A stretch of DNA of 64,000 bases from Polaribacter sp. SA4-12 (GTDB lineage Bacteria; Bacteroidota; Bacteroidia; Flavobacteriales; Flavobacteriaceae): positions 1,374,001 to 1,438,000 of the forward strand of contig NZ_CP019334.1 of NCBI RefSeq assembly GCF_002163675.1. Reading direction: 5' to 3'. Below the pieces are notes generated by a model. The model was not told the origin of the DNA. It saw only the letters and a program-made list of their open reading frames with translations, and did not search any database. The position numbers were made by a program, and so were the translations under genes. Every line of letters starts with the position of its first letter. The stretch's first letter is position 1. Below, piece by piece: positions 35,363 to 45,537 of the stretch.

Positions 35363-36250
35363 TTATGCGGTAACAGGTTCATCTTGTTTTAAAGCGATAA
35401 AATATACATCATCTAATTGCGGAGTTGCAGCAATAAAATCATCCGCAGGTTTTTCTGCAGAATGCACTCTTATATTTAACGTATTATCTTGATTGTAGTT
35501 CGATGATAAAATATTGAAGTTTTTTTCATTTTCTTCTAAATCATCTCTAGTGATAATTTTAGTCCAAATTGTATTTGCAATTTCTTTAGTTGCTTCTTGT
35601 GGAGTTGTATGCTTTAATATTCTACCTCCATTTAAAATTGCCATTTCATTACATAATTCTTTTACATCTTCTACAATATGTGTCGAAAAAATAACAGTTG
35701 TATTTGTACCAACTTCACGTAAAACATTTAAAAAACGATGACGTTCTGCAGGATCTAAACCTGCAGTTGGCTCATCAACTATAATTAATTTTGGATTATT
35801 TAAAAGTAATTGTGCAATACCAAAACGCTGCTTCATTCCTCCAGAATAACCTGCAACATGCTTGCGTCTTACATCAAATAGATTAGTAATTTCTAAAACC
35901 TCATTTACAATTGCTTTTCTTTCTGATTTATTAGAAATACCTTTTAAAGTAGCAAAATAATCTAACAAATCTTCCGCAGACATTTTTGGATACACTCCAA
36001 AAGATTGAGGCAAATACCCAAGAACCTTTCTCAAAGACATATTATCTTCTAAAACATTAATATCTCCAAAAGTAATTGAACCAGAATCAGGACTTTGCAA
36101 AGTTGCAATTGTTCTCATCAGAGATGATTTTCCCGCTCCATTAGGACCTAATAAACCAAACATTCCTGTACCAATTTCGATACTTAAATTGTCTATAGCT
36201 TTTACTCCGTTTTTATAAGTCTTGGTTAAATTTTCAATTACTAACTTCAT
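35363..36250 (-). CDS. ABC transporter ATP-binding protein for the peptidase-fused permease
   Basis: 295 residues from ATG 36250 (MKLVIENLTKTYKNGVKAIDN). A longer frame from 36340 adds a basic, low-complexity leader (MICLKIITKKCNKT) that homologues lack. Walker A GPNGAGKSSL (about 36-45), Q-loop LPQSFGVYPKMS, signature YSGGMKQRFGIAQ (about 133), Walker B LIIVDEPTAGLDP, and switch histidine FSTHIVED. The C-terminal ~80 residues are extra, as in drug- or peptide-type ABC-2 ATPases. It precedes the permease-peptidase gene in the same direction. Confidence 0.9.
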   Translation of the reverse strand: MKLVIENLTKTYKNGVKAIDNLSIEIGTGMFGLLGPNGAGKSSLMRTIATLQSPDSGSITFGDINVLEDNMSLRKVLGYLPQSFGVYPKMSAEDLLDYFATLKGISNKSERKAIVNEVLEITNLFDVRRKHVAGYSGGMKQRFGIAQLLLNNPKLIIVDEPTAGLDPAERHRFLNVLREVGTNTTVIFSTHIVEDVKELCNEMAILNGGRILKHTTPQEATKEIANTIWTKIITRDDLEENEKNFNILSSNYNQDNTLNIRVHSAEKPADDFIAATPQLDDVYFIALKQDEPVTA

Positions 36251-36379
36251 ATTCTTGGTTTTAGTGATTTTACTTTTGATATTAGTGCTAAAGTAAGAAG
36301 TTTTGTTACACTTTTTTGTGATTATTTTAAGGCAAATCATAAAAATTCGTTTTATTTTTACACAAACTGAAAAGATATT

Positions 36380-37468
36380 ATGGCGAAAAAATCAATTTTA
36401 AATAAAAAATCACTTACATTTTTAGAAAAATACTTAAATAATGCTGCTCCAACTGGTTATGAATGGGAAGGTCAGAAAATTTGGATGGATTATCTAAAAC
36501 CTTATGTAGATACTTTTATTACTGACACTTATGGTTCTGCAGTTGGTGTTATAAATCCAGATGCAAAATACAAGGTTGTTATTGAAGGGCATGCTGATGA
36601 AATTTCTTGGTATGTTAATTATATTTCTGATAATGGATTGATTTACGTGATTAGAAATGGAGGTTCTGATCATCAAATTGCACCGAGTAAAATTGTAAAT
36701 ATTCATACTAAAAACGGAATTGTAAAAGGTGTTTTTGGATGGCCAGCAATTCACACTAGAAATAAAGCGAATGAAGAAGCGCCAAAACCAGACAATATTT
36801 TTATTGATACAGGTTGTGCTACAAAAAAAGAAGTTGAAGATTTAGGTGTTCATGTTGGTTGTGTAATTACGTATCCAGATGAATTTCATATTTTAAATGG
36901 AGACAAATTTGTTTGTAGAGCTTTAGACAACAGAATGGGTGGTTTTATGATTGCTGAAGTTGCTCGTTTACTAAAAGAGAATAAAAAAGAATTGCCTTTT
37001 GGATTGTACATTACAAATTCTGTACAAGAAGAAATTGGTTTACGTGGAGCAGAAATGATTACACATACAATTCAACCAAATGTTGCTATTGTTACTGATG
37101 TTACGCATGATACAACTACTCCAATGATTGAGAAAAAATCTGCTGGACATTTAGAAATGGGTAAAGGTCCTGTTATAGCTTACGCTCCTGCTGTGCAACA
37201 AAAATTACGTGATTTAATTACAGAAACTGCCGAAGCAAAAAAGATTCCTTTTCAACGTTCTGCACTTTCTAGAGCAACAGGTACAGATACTGATGCATTT
37301 GCATACAGTAATGGTGGTGTTGCTTCTGCATTAATTTCTCTTCCATTAAGATACATGCACACAACTGTAGAAATGGTTCATAAAGAGGATGTTGAAAATG
37401 TGATTAAAATGATTTATGAAACACTTTTAAATATTAAAGACGGAGAAACTTTTTCTTACTTTGAGTAA
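36380..37468 (+). CDS. M42 family metallopeptidase
   Basis: 362 residues. Di-metal M42/M28-like fold: VVIEGHADEISW (about 68-79, first metal His and Asp), ALDNRMGGFMIAEV (about 183, bridging Asp), NSVQEEIGLRGAEM (about 213, catalytic and metal Glu), VTDVTHDTTTP and ATGTDTDAFAY. These cytoplasmic aminopeptidases form large tetrahedral or dodecameric assemblies that degrade peptides; some relatives were named endoglucanases. It is divergent from the ABC-peptidase operon. The next gene starts inside its last codons. Confidence 0.9.
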   Translation: MAKKSILNKKSLTFLEKYLNNAAPTGYEWEGQKIWMDYLKPYVDTFITDTYGSAVGVINPDAKYKVVIEGHADEISWYVNYISDNGLIYVIRNGGSDHQIAPSKIVNIHTKNGIVKGVFGWPAIHTRNKANEEAPKPDNIFIDTGCATKKEVEDLGVHVGCVITYPDEFHILNGDKFVCRALDNRMGGFMIAEVARLLKENKKELPFGLYITNSVQEEIGLRGAEMITHTIQPNVAIVTDVTHDTTTPMIEKKSAGHLEMGKGPVIAYAPAVQQKLRDLITETAEAKKIPFQRSALSRATGTDTDAFAYSNGGVASALISLPLRYMHTTVEMVHKEDVENVIKMIYETLLNIKDGETFSYFE

Positions 37469-37886
37469 AATTTTTATAAAAAATATAACATTTTTGGGTT
37501 TATTAATTGCATTTATTTCATGCAATAATAAACCCAATCATTTTGAAAAAAATGTTCATTGGGAAAAATTTAAAATCAATTTAGATAAAAATAATATTGA
37601 TTATTTAATTAAAAATTCATTTGACTCAATTAAATGTGTTGATTGCGTTCCGAATGAAACTGAAAGCCTAAGTTCAAGTATCTATATATTTAAAAATTAT
37701 AAAAATAAATTTTACAACAAAGATCTTTTAGACAAAAAAGAGTATTCAGTTTATCAAGATGATTTAATGATTAGAATTAATTATGGCTTTGAAGAAAATT
37801 ATGGTAATGAGAGTCATAATATAATTTATATGTTTGATAAAACAGAAGGCAATTTTTTACTTACAGGAATGATTACAATCCCTTAA
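37461..37886 (+). CDS. Small lipoprotein of unknown function
   Basis: 141 residues. Start TTG 37461 overlaps the M42 stop by 8 nt. A signal peptide with lipobox LIAFISCNN (Cys about 21) predicts a lipoprotein. The mature part is about 120 residues, rich in Asn, Lys and Asp, with VHWEKFKINLDKNNIDYLIKNSFDSIKCVDCVP and a YEFxY-like beta end. No family recognised. Overlap with the peptidase gene and a 3-nt gap to the aminotransferase gene suggest one transcript. Confidence 0.65.
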   Translation: MSKIFIKNITFLGLLIAFISCNNKPNHFEKNVHWEKFKINLDKNNIDYLIKNSFDSIKCVDCVPNETESLSSSIYIFKNYKNKFYNKDLLDKKEYSVYQDDLMIRINYGFEENYGNESHNIIYMFDKTEGNFLLTGMITIP

Positions 37887-37889
37887 ATT

Positions 37890-39047
37890 ATGAAACTCAC
37901 CAATCAAAAACACCTTTTCAGTATTCCTGAAGAAATAACGTATTTAAATATTGCTAGTCAATCACCTTCTTTTAAAGCTGTTGAACAAGCAGGAATTGAT
38001 GGTGTTTTAGAGAAAAGTCATCCCTATAAAATTACAGGAGACCATTATTTTGAGCCTGTAAAAGAAGTCAAAAAATTGTTTGCTAAACTTATTGATGCAG
38101 ATGACTTTAATAGAATTGCAAATATTCCTTCTGCTTCTTATGGATTGGCAACAGCAGCTAATAATATCACCTTAAAAAAAGGAGATGAAATTCTTTTAGT
38201 TGACGAACAGTTTCCTAGTAATTATTATGTTTGGGAAAAACTAGCAAATAAATTTGATGCAAAAATTACGGTTGTTTCAATGCCTAAAGAAAGAAAAAAT
38301 AGAGGTAAAAATTGGAATGAAGCAATAATAAATTCAATTTCTGATAAAACAGCAGTTGTAACTATAGGAAATATTCATTGGGCAAACGGAACTTTATTTG
38401 ATTTAAAAGCAATTAGCAAAAAAGTAAAAATAAACAATGCTTTATTAATTATTGATGGAAGTCAGTCTGTTGGAGCATTACCTTTTTCGGTGAAAGAAAT
38501 TCAACCTGATGCTCTAATTTGCGCAGGTTATAAATGGTTATTTGGGTCTTATGGTTGTGGTTATGGCTATTTTGGCGAATATTTTGACAATGGAAATCCA
38601 TTAGAAGAAAATTGGTCTAATCGTTTAAATAGCGAAAACATGAGCCATTTAACTTCTTACGAATCTAAATACAAACCTTTAGCAAATAGATATTCTACGG
38701 GTGAACATGCAAGTTTTATTTACATAAAAATGCAAATTGAGGCTTTAAAGCAAGTTTTAATCTGGAGTCCAAAAGCAATTCAAGAGTATTGTAAAGAAAC
38801 TACTTCTGATGCTGTTAAAATATTAAAACAAAATGGTTGTTTTATTGAAGACGATAACTTTAGAACACATCATTTATTTGGCGTTGAATTACCTGAGAAA
38901 TTAGATATTGAAGAATTGAAATCGAAACTACAACAAGAAAATATTTTTATTTCTTTTAGAGGAAATTACATTCGTCTTTCTTGTCATTTATACAATACCA
39001 AAGAGGATTTTACTAAATTAACAAACTGCATTTTATCTTGTTTATAA
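37890..39047 (+). CDS. Aminotransferase class V-fold PLP enzyme
   Basis: 385 residues. The PLP site is clear: IIDGSQSVGALPFSV (about 189-203, PLP-ring Asp and Gln-region) and the Schiff-base lysine in ICAGYKWLFGSYGCGYGYF (about 216). The N-terminus, EEITYLNIASQSPSF, is typical of cysteine-desulfurase/kynureninase-like class V enzymes. No SufS/NifS-type catalytic cysteine loop is evident, so a cysteine desulfurase role is doubtful; substrate unknown. The following NUDIX gene starts at the very next base. Confidence 0.82.
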   Translation: MKLTNQKHLFSIPEEITYLNIASQSPSFKAVEQAGIDGVLEKSHPYKITGDHYFEPVKEVKKLFAKLIDADDFNRIANIPSASYGLATAANNITLKKGDEILLVDEQFPSNYYVWEKLANKFDAKITVVSMPKERKNRGKNWNEAIINSISDKTAVVTIGNIHWANGTLFDLKAISKKVKINNALLIIDGSQSVGALPFSVKEIQPDALICAGYKWLFGSYGCGYGYFGEYFDNGNPLEENWSNRLNSENMSHLTSYESKYKPLANRYSTGEHASFIYIKMQIEALKQVLIWSPKAIQEYCKETTSDAVKILKQNGCFIEDDNFRTHHLFGVELPEKLDIEELKSKLQQENIFISFRGNYIRLSCHLYNTKEDFTKLTNCILSCL

Positions 39048-39593
39048 ATGGATGAACTAATTGATATTTTAACTCCCGAAGGAAAATCAACAGGAAAAAC
39101 GGCTTTAAAATCTGAAGCTCATAAAAATGGTTGGTTTCATGCAACTGTTCATATTTGGTTGTTTACTTCGGATGAAAAAATAGTATTACAAAAAAGAGCA
39201 CTGACTAAAAAAGTATTTCCTGGTTTGTGGGATATTTCTGTTGCAGGACATGTTGGTGCAGGTGAAGAAATTTTAACATCAGCAAAAAGAGAAGTTTTTG
39301 AAGAAATTGGCTTACAAATAGAAGATAGAGACCTCATCAAAATTGGGACAAGAATTCATCAAGTTTCTCATGCAAATGGAATTCAAGATAACGAACATCA
39401 CCATGTTTTTATAGCTGAATTAAAAGTTCCTTTATCAAAATTAACAATGCAAAAAGAAGAAGTTGATGACATTAAATTACTTAAGTTATCAACCTTAATA
39501 AATACAAAAAACCTTGAAAACGTTTTGCTTCCAAGGTTTCATGATTATTATGTTTCGGTTTACAATGAAATTATAAAAATTACATCAAAATGA
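39048..39593 (+). CDS. NUDIX hydrolase
   Basis: 181 residues. The NUDIX box is GHVGAGEEILTSAKREVFEEIGL (about 66-88), agreeing with Gx5Ex7REUxEExGU. An N-terminal strand ELIDILTPEGKSTGKTALKSEAHKNGWFHATVHIW is the IDI/YfcD-like subclass pattern. It hydrolyses a nucleoside-diphosphate-linked or similar compound; substrate unknown. The end overlaps the next gene by four bases (ATGA). A diverged second copy of its last ~62 residues survives as a fragment at 43588-43776. Confidence 0.88.
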   Translation: MDELIDILTPEGKSTGKTALKSEAHKNGWFHATVHIWLFTSDEKIVLQKRALTKKVFPGLWDISVAGHVGAGEEILTSAKREVFEEIGLQIEDRDLIKIGTRIHQVSHANGIQDNEHHHVFIAELKVPLSKLTMQKEEVDDIKLLKLSTLINTKNLENVLLPRFHDYYVSVYNEIIKITSK

Positions 39594-40363
39594 AAAAAGG
39601 AAAAATTTTAAATTTATTTGAAGGCAGCAATGCTAGTCAAAATACCGAAGAAAAATATGCTATCCTTTTAGATAAATTCATTTTACCTTTTACAAATAAT
39701 TTTATTGATTTTGAATATCAAGAAGAGGTTTTTGATATTGCTATAGACGCTTGGAATTATGGAAATATAAAATACCTTTTAGGTGAAAATGAGTTTAAAG
39801 AAATAATATCGATAGCAAAAGATAGTGATATTAATTATCCTTTAATAAAAAAGATGATTACTCATAAGGTGTCAAAATTTAAAGAATTTACTAATTTTAT
39901 TATTGATTTTGAAATTGAAGAAGTTAATGGCGTTTTAAAACTAAAGGTAGTTACAGAAAAAGAAGAAAACTATATGATAGATATGCTGATGGGAACATCA
40001 GAACCAGAATCTAATAATGATGATTTTGAAGAGAACTTTATAAATAGATCTGCAATTTCTTTAAAACCCTTACATCCTTTTATAAATTGGCACGACACTA
40101 TTTATCCAGATTCTAAATTTGATGAATCAACTTTTAATGAAATTAATATTTATTTAATTAACAACAGTAATTATGAAGATATTGAGGCTTATTTAAAAAA
40201 GAAATTCGATAGATATTTTATGATGGAATTAGATGGCTGGCACACCAATAAAAAGGAATGGCCACAAAAACGAACATACAAAATGTTTAAAGAATGGTTT
40301 CGTATAGATATATCTACTTCAGTTTATGATTTAGAAAAAACTCCTGTAAGTAAAACTGAATAA
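39590..40363 (+). CDS. Uncharacterised acidic protein
   Basis: 257 residues, ATGA-coupled to the NUDIX gene. No signal peptide, membrane helix or recognised motif. A helical N-terminal half (EEKYAILLDKFILPFTNNFIDFEYQEEVFDIAIDAWNYGN) is followed by a charged middle and a C-terminal region with aromatic clusters (HPFINWHDTIYPDSKF; MMELDGWHTNKKEWPQKRTYKMFKEWF). It might be a small intracellular partner of the NUDIX or CNMP-CBS protein; that is only position-based. The CNMP-CBS gene begins 24 nt later. Confidence 0.55.
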   Translation: MKKGKILNLFEGSNASQNTEEKYAILLDKFILPFTNNFIDFEYQEEVFDIAIDAWNYGNIKYLLGENEFKEIISIAKDSDINYPLIKKMITHKVSKFKEFTNFIIDFEIEEVNGVLKLKVVTEKEENYMIDMLMGTSEPESNNDDFEENFINRSAISLKPLHPFINWHDTIYPDSKFDESTFNEINIYLINNSNYEDIEAYLKKKFDRYFMMELDGWHTNKKEWPQKRTYKMFKEWFRIDISTSVYDLEKTPVSKTE

Positions 40364-40386
40364 AATTTATCAACAAACAGAAAAAG

Positions 40387-42303
40387 ATGAAAAATAGTAT
40401 TGCAGAACGTGTTTCCGATTTCTTAAAGAACTACCCTCCTTTTAATTTATTAACTAACAAGAAAATATTAGAAATTTCTACGGAAGTAAAAGTCATCTAT
40501 TTAGAAAAAGGAAAAGTACTTTTTAATCAGAATGACAAAATTCATAAATATTTCTACATTGTAAGAAATGGTGGTATTAGTTTAAGTAAAAAATCTGAAA
40601 ACGATAAAACTCTTATTGATATTTGTGATGGTGGAGATATTTTTGGTTTAAGACCATTAATTAGTAAAGAAAATTATTTATTAGATGCAACTGCAAATGA
40701 AGAATCTATTGTTTTTGGAATTCCGATAGAAGTTTTTGAAGCAGTATCAGAAAAAAACTTGAAAATTAATAAATACCTTATAACTTCTTTTGCCTCAAAA
40801 TCTTTTGACCCTTATACAAATGAGCAAAGTAGCAATGTATTTACAGATTATATTGAAAAAAATAATTTAGTTGATTCTAATTTAAACTCTGTTAAATACA
40901 CAAAAAAACCACTAAGTTGTACCGTAAAATGGACTGTTAAGGAAGCTGCCATAAAAATGAGCAATCGAAAAATTGGTTGTATAATAGTCGTTAATGACGC
41001 ATGTTATCCTATAGGAATTATTACAAATAGTGATCTTAAAAATAAAATAGCAACAGGCCTTTTTTCTATAGATACATCCGTGCAAGAAATTATGTCTACG
41101 CCTGTAATTACACAGTCTAAAAACCTTACTATTTTAGATGCTCAACTACAAATGATAAAACATAAAGTAGGGCATTTATGTATTACAACGGATGGAACAA
41201 GCAATTCTAAATTAATTGGAATTTTAACAAATCATGATGTTTTAGCCTCTCTTGGAAATAACCCTACCGTTATTTTAAAAGAAATTAAGAGAGCAAAAAA
41301 AACGAAGGAAATTCGTAAAATCAGAAATAAAGCGAACCTACTTTTAAAATCATATTTAGAACAGAATATTCCATTATCACATATTTCTAAAATTATTTCA
41401 GAAATAAATGATAGTGTAACAATCAGAATTATTGAGCTTTCTTTAAAAAAGATGGATTCTCCTCCACCTGTAAAATTCTCTTGGTTAGCTATAGGTAGTC
41501 AAGGAAGAAAGGAACAGCTTTTATACACCGATCAAGACAATGCTTTAATTTTTGAAGATACTGATGCAGCAGATTATTTAAAAACCAAAAAATATTTTTT
41601 AAAACTAGCAAGTCATATTACAAAGTCACTTCATAAAGTTGGATATGAATATTGTCCTGCAGAAATGATGGCTAGCAATCCTGAATGGTGTATGTCTTTG
41701 TCTGAATGGAAAAACAAGTTTAACGACTGGATTATTAATGTTGATGATAAAGCAATTTTATTATCTTCGATTTTCTTTGATTACAACACTGTTTATGGTG
41801 AAGTTAACTTAGCAAAAGAATTGAGTAAAAGTATTTTTGAAACACTAAATGAAAGAACTTTAATCTATACTTTTTTAGGAAAAGAAGCAATTGCAAGCCC
41901 TTCTCCTTTAGGTTTCTTTAAACAGTTTTTAGTAGAGAATAATGGAGATAGAAAAGATTCTTTTAATATCAAAAAAAGAGCTTTAATGCCATTAATCAAT
42001 GCTGCAAGGCTTTTAATATTATCAAAAAATGTATCAGAAATTAATAATACATCACAACGTTTCGAAAAATTAGCAGAATTAGAACCTCAAAATAAAGAGC
42101 TATACCAATCTTGTGCATATGCTTTTAAAGCTTTACTAAAATTTAAAACTAAGCAGGGGATTTTAAATAACGATTCTGGTAAAATTATTTTATTAGAGTC
42201 TTTAACAAAAGAAGAAAAGTTAAAATTAAAACGCTGTTTTAAACCAATCAGGGAAATTCAAGAATTACTTTCTAATAGATTTAATTTAAAAAATATTCGA
42301 TAA
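40387..42303 (+). CDS. CNMP-CBS-DUF294 nucleotidyltransferase-like regulator (copy 1)
   Basis: 638 residues. A cyclic-nucleotide-binding domain (about 10-135; EKGKVLFNQNDKIHKYFYIVRNG) and two CBS repeats (about 170-300; SCTVKWTVKEAAIKMSNRKIGCIIVV, STPVITQSKNLTILDAQLQMIKHKVGHLCIT) precede a DUF294-type nucleotidyltransferase domain with WLAIGSQGRKEQLLYTDQDNAL (about 363-384) and a helical C-terminus. Likely a nucleotide-sensing regulator that modifies or controls a partner. It is followed 2 nt later by a DnaQ-type exonuclease. A paralogue of the same pair lies at 48473-51032 next to acs; the two regulators agree in every domain but are clearly diverged. Confidence 0.88.
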   Translation: MKNSIAERVSDFLKNYPPFNLLTNKKILEISTEVKVIYLEKGKVLFNQNDKIHKYFYIVRNGGISLSKKSENDKTLIDICDGGDIFGLRPLISKENYLLDATANEESIVFGIPIEVFEAVSEKNLKINKYLITSFASKSFDPYTNEQSSNVFTDYIEKNNLVDSNLNSVKYTKKPLSCTVKWTVKEAAIKMSNRKIGCIIVVNDACYPIGIITNSDLKNKIATGLFSIDTSVQEIMSTPVITQSKNLTILDAQLQMIKHKVGHLCITTDGTSNSKLIGILTNHDVLASLGNNPTVILKEIKRAKKTKEIRKIRNKANLLLKSYLEQNIPLSHISKIISEINDSVTIRIIELSLKKMDSPPPVKFSWLAIGSQGRKEQLLYTDQDNALIFEDTDAADYLKTKKYFLKLASHITKSLHKVGYEYCPAEMMASNPEWCMSLSEWKNKFNDWIINVDDKAILLSSIFFDYNTVYGEVNLAKELSKSIFETLNERTLIYTFLGKEAIASPSPLGFFKQFLVENNGDRKDSFNIKKRALMPLINAARLLILSKNVSEINNTSQRFEKLAELEPQNKELYQSCAYAFKALLKFKTKQGILNNDSGKIILLESLTKEEKLKLKRCFKPIREIQELLSNRFNLKNIR

Positions 42304-42305
42304 CA

Positions 42306-42971
42306 ATGAAGTTGAATTGGTTTAGTAAAAAAGAAAAACCCGTATTACCTTCCTATTATTTGGAGTATGAAGCAAGTATTTTACAAAATAAAGAACTCCC
42401 AATTAAAGAAACTAGGTTTATTGTTTTTGATACAGAAACCACTGGTTTTTCGCGTAGAGATGACAGGGTACTTTCTATCGGAGCCATTTCTTTAATTGAT
42501 AATGCAATTAATGTAAATGATGTTTTTGAGGTGTATGTTTTACAAAAAGTGTTTACTGCAGAAACGGTACCTATTCATGGGATTTTAAAAGAAGGGAGAA
42601 TTGAAAAAATAACGGAACTAACTGCTTTAAAACTTTTCTTAAACTATATTCAAGATGCAGTTTTAGTTGGTCATCATGTCGGTTTTGATATAGATATGAT
42701 GAACGAAATTTTAAAAAGAAACAATTTACCCAAATTACAAAACAAAACGCTTGATACTGGTACTCTTTATAAAAAATCTAAACACACAGTTTATCAAGAA
42801 AAAGATAAACACTACTCTCTCGATAATTTGTGTGATGAATTAAATATTTCTAAAAGCGATCGTCATACAGCAAGTGGTGATGCATATATTACAGCGATTG
42901 CTTTCTTAAAAATACTGTCTCGTTTAAATAAAAACGACGATTTAAAACTTAAAGATTTACTGCTTGATTAA
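42306..42971 (+). CDS. DnaQ-like 3'-5' exonuclease (copy 1)
   Basis: 221 residues. DEDDh exonuclease motifs: Exo I FIVFDTETTGFSRRDDRVLSIG (about 38-59), Exo II LVGHHVGFDIDMMNEIL (about 120-136), and Exo III RHTASGDAYITAIAFL (about 180-195). The fold resembles the DNA polymerase III epsilon/PolC exonuclease domain but stands alone. In many bacteria this gene accompanies the CNMP-CBS-DUF294 gene and acetate genes; here copy 1 sits away from acs. It ends tail-to-tail, overlapping by four bases, with a DUF6503 remnant. Confidence 0.88.
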   Translation: MKLNWFSKKEKPVLPSYYLEYEASILQNKELPIKETRFIVFDTETTGFSRRDDRVLSIGAISLIDNAINVNDVFEVYVLQKVFTAETVPIHGILKEGRIEKITELTALKLFLNYIQDAVLVGHHVGFDIDMMNEILKRNNLPKLQNKTLDTGTLYKKSKHTVYQEKDKHYSLDNLCDELNISKSDRHTASGDAYITAIAFLKILSRLNKNDDLKLKDLLLD

Positions 42972-43596
42972 TTTTTAGGCTTTTCATAAAATGAGTCATC
43001 TAATTGACCTTGACTAATTAATGGCAGCGTAAATTCTATTGCAGGTTTTGCAGGTTCTGTTGGCACTCCGTTTTCATCTTTGTTATACCAAGTAATTTCT
43101 TTGGGTAACATCAATCCGTTTACATTTTCCCATTTATGATATCTAATCATTTTAAATTTATCACTTGGTTTTTTAGATCTAAACGTAACTGTATAGGCTA
43201 ACCATTCCATTTGATAGGTTTTAGGATTATAATAAATGATATAATTATCGTCTGGAGAAGTTCCTTTATCTGAAGCGTAAGAAATTTTATAATCAGGATA
43301 ATTTGTTCCTTCAAAAATTAAATCATCTACTTTACTATAAGTAATTCCATCATCTGACAACACAAAAGGCATTGCATAAAAATAGAAATATAAGTTATAA
43401 TAAAAACTAGGGTTTCCTTTATAAGTTCCTTTGATATCTTCATCTAACCAAACTTCTTTTCCGTCGAAACCTAAAGAATATTTTGGCGTGTTAATTACAA
43501 TTTTACGCGAATTCAAGTCTGAAGTATGGATTTCTTCTCCTTTATTGAAAGATAAAACTTTGGCATTTCTCCACGCCTTTATTCCTCCATGTTTTT
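42968..43596 (-). pseudogene. DUF6503 gene lacking its 5' end
   Basis: Runs from codons for KHGGIKAWRNAKVLSFNKGEE (near 43590) to the stop at 42968, and aligns with the intact paralogue at 45538-46305 at roughly 85% identity by eye. The signal peptide and first ~45 codons are missing. The only possible in-frame start is a TTG at 43516, in the middle of a conserved strand, so a functional exported product is unlikely. The break lies at a CATGTTTTT sequence shared with the NUDIX remnant. Confidence 0.85.
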
Positions 43597-43776
43597 ATTG
43601 CAGAATTGAAAGTTCCTGTTTCATCATTAAAAATTCAAAAAGAAGAAGTTACTGACATTAAATTATTTGATTTAGATATTCTTAAAAACACAAAAAACCT
43701 CGAAAACGTGTTGCTTTCAAGGTTTCATGATTATTATGTTAGTGTTTATGATAAGATTATTGAGAATTTATCTTAA
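43588..43776 (+). pseudogene. 3' remnant of a second NUDIX hydrolase gene
   Basis: Reading from CAT 43588: HVFIAELKVPVSSLKIQKEE, then VTDIKLFDLDILKNTKNLE and NVLLSRFHDYYVSVYDKI, stop at 43774-43776. It matches the last ~62 residues of the NUDIX hydrolase at 39048-39593 closely (about 75-80% by eye). No start codon, no NUDIX box. It is fused head to head with the truncated DUF6503 gene. Confidence 0.85.
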
Positions 43777-44248
43777 ACTACCATCTTCTAAAATATCAAT
43801 ATATACTGTACCAATACCATTTGGTGTTTTTACAATACTTTTATTGTTTTCATGTAATAAAAATTTTAAACTAACTTTTGCTTCAGGAGAAATTTCGTTA
43901 ATTTTTTCAAAACTTGGTGGTGCCCATGTATTAAACTTTGTTAATTTTGGATGACTAGTCATAAATGGTCTAATTATAGAAGATTTTTCTCCATTTCCTG
44001 ACACATTATCTCCAATATTTTTATTTGGTATTATAAAATTTTCATATTCTATAGAATCTATAATCACAAATTTATTATTATCATTTATAACACCATTATA
44101 AAATATAAAACCAGTATAATCTTTTTCAGAATAATTTCTAATTATTAACTCATAACCACTTTCTTCTGCTTCATCAATATTGCCAATTGAAGGAATACAA
44201 GAATAGCTTACACATAAAATAATTAAATATATAAAGTATTTTATTTTT

Positions 44249-44259
<11 letters not shown>
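43768..44259 (-). CDS. Small lipoprotein overlapping the DUF6973 lipoprotein gene
   Basis: 163 residues. Signal peptide with lipobox VSYSCIP (Cys about 21). The mature part is about 140 residues, beta-rich (YELIIRNYSEKDYTGFIFYNGVI; FVIIDSIEYENFIIPN; ISPEAKVSLKFLLHENN) with no recognised family. Its start overlaps the last 11 nt of the upstream DUF6973 gene, so the two are probably translated together. Whether it is an accessory or protective partner of that protein is inference from position only. Its 3' end overlaps the NUDIX remnant by 9 nt. Confidence 0.65.
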
Positions 44260-45417
<1,158 letters not shown>

Positions 45418-45433
45418 AGTTTTATTTTTTTTT

Positions 45434-45441
45434 CAAATTTA
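45434..45441 (-). promoter_or_regulatory. Promoter -7 box of the phase-variable lipoprotein gene
   Basis: TAAATTTG on the minus strand, an exact TAnnTTTG, ending 17 nt before the ATG at 45417. It supports that ATG as the true start and puts the CA tract inside the transcript. Confidence 0.6.
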
Positions 45442-45537
45442 ACTAATATTTAGATTATAAGAATAGGGGAAAAACACCTTTTTTTATACAAAAAACTAAA
45501 TTGTACTAACTATTTTTACCATCTACTAAAAAACTAC

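Noticed and set aside
42968..43516. Calling the truncated DUF6503 frame a functional 182-residue gene with a TTG start
   Set aside because: The TTG lies inside a conserved strand, the signal peptide is missing and homology continues upstream to the deletion junction.
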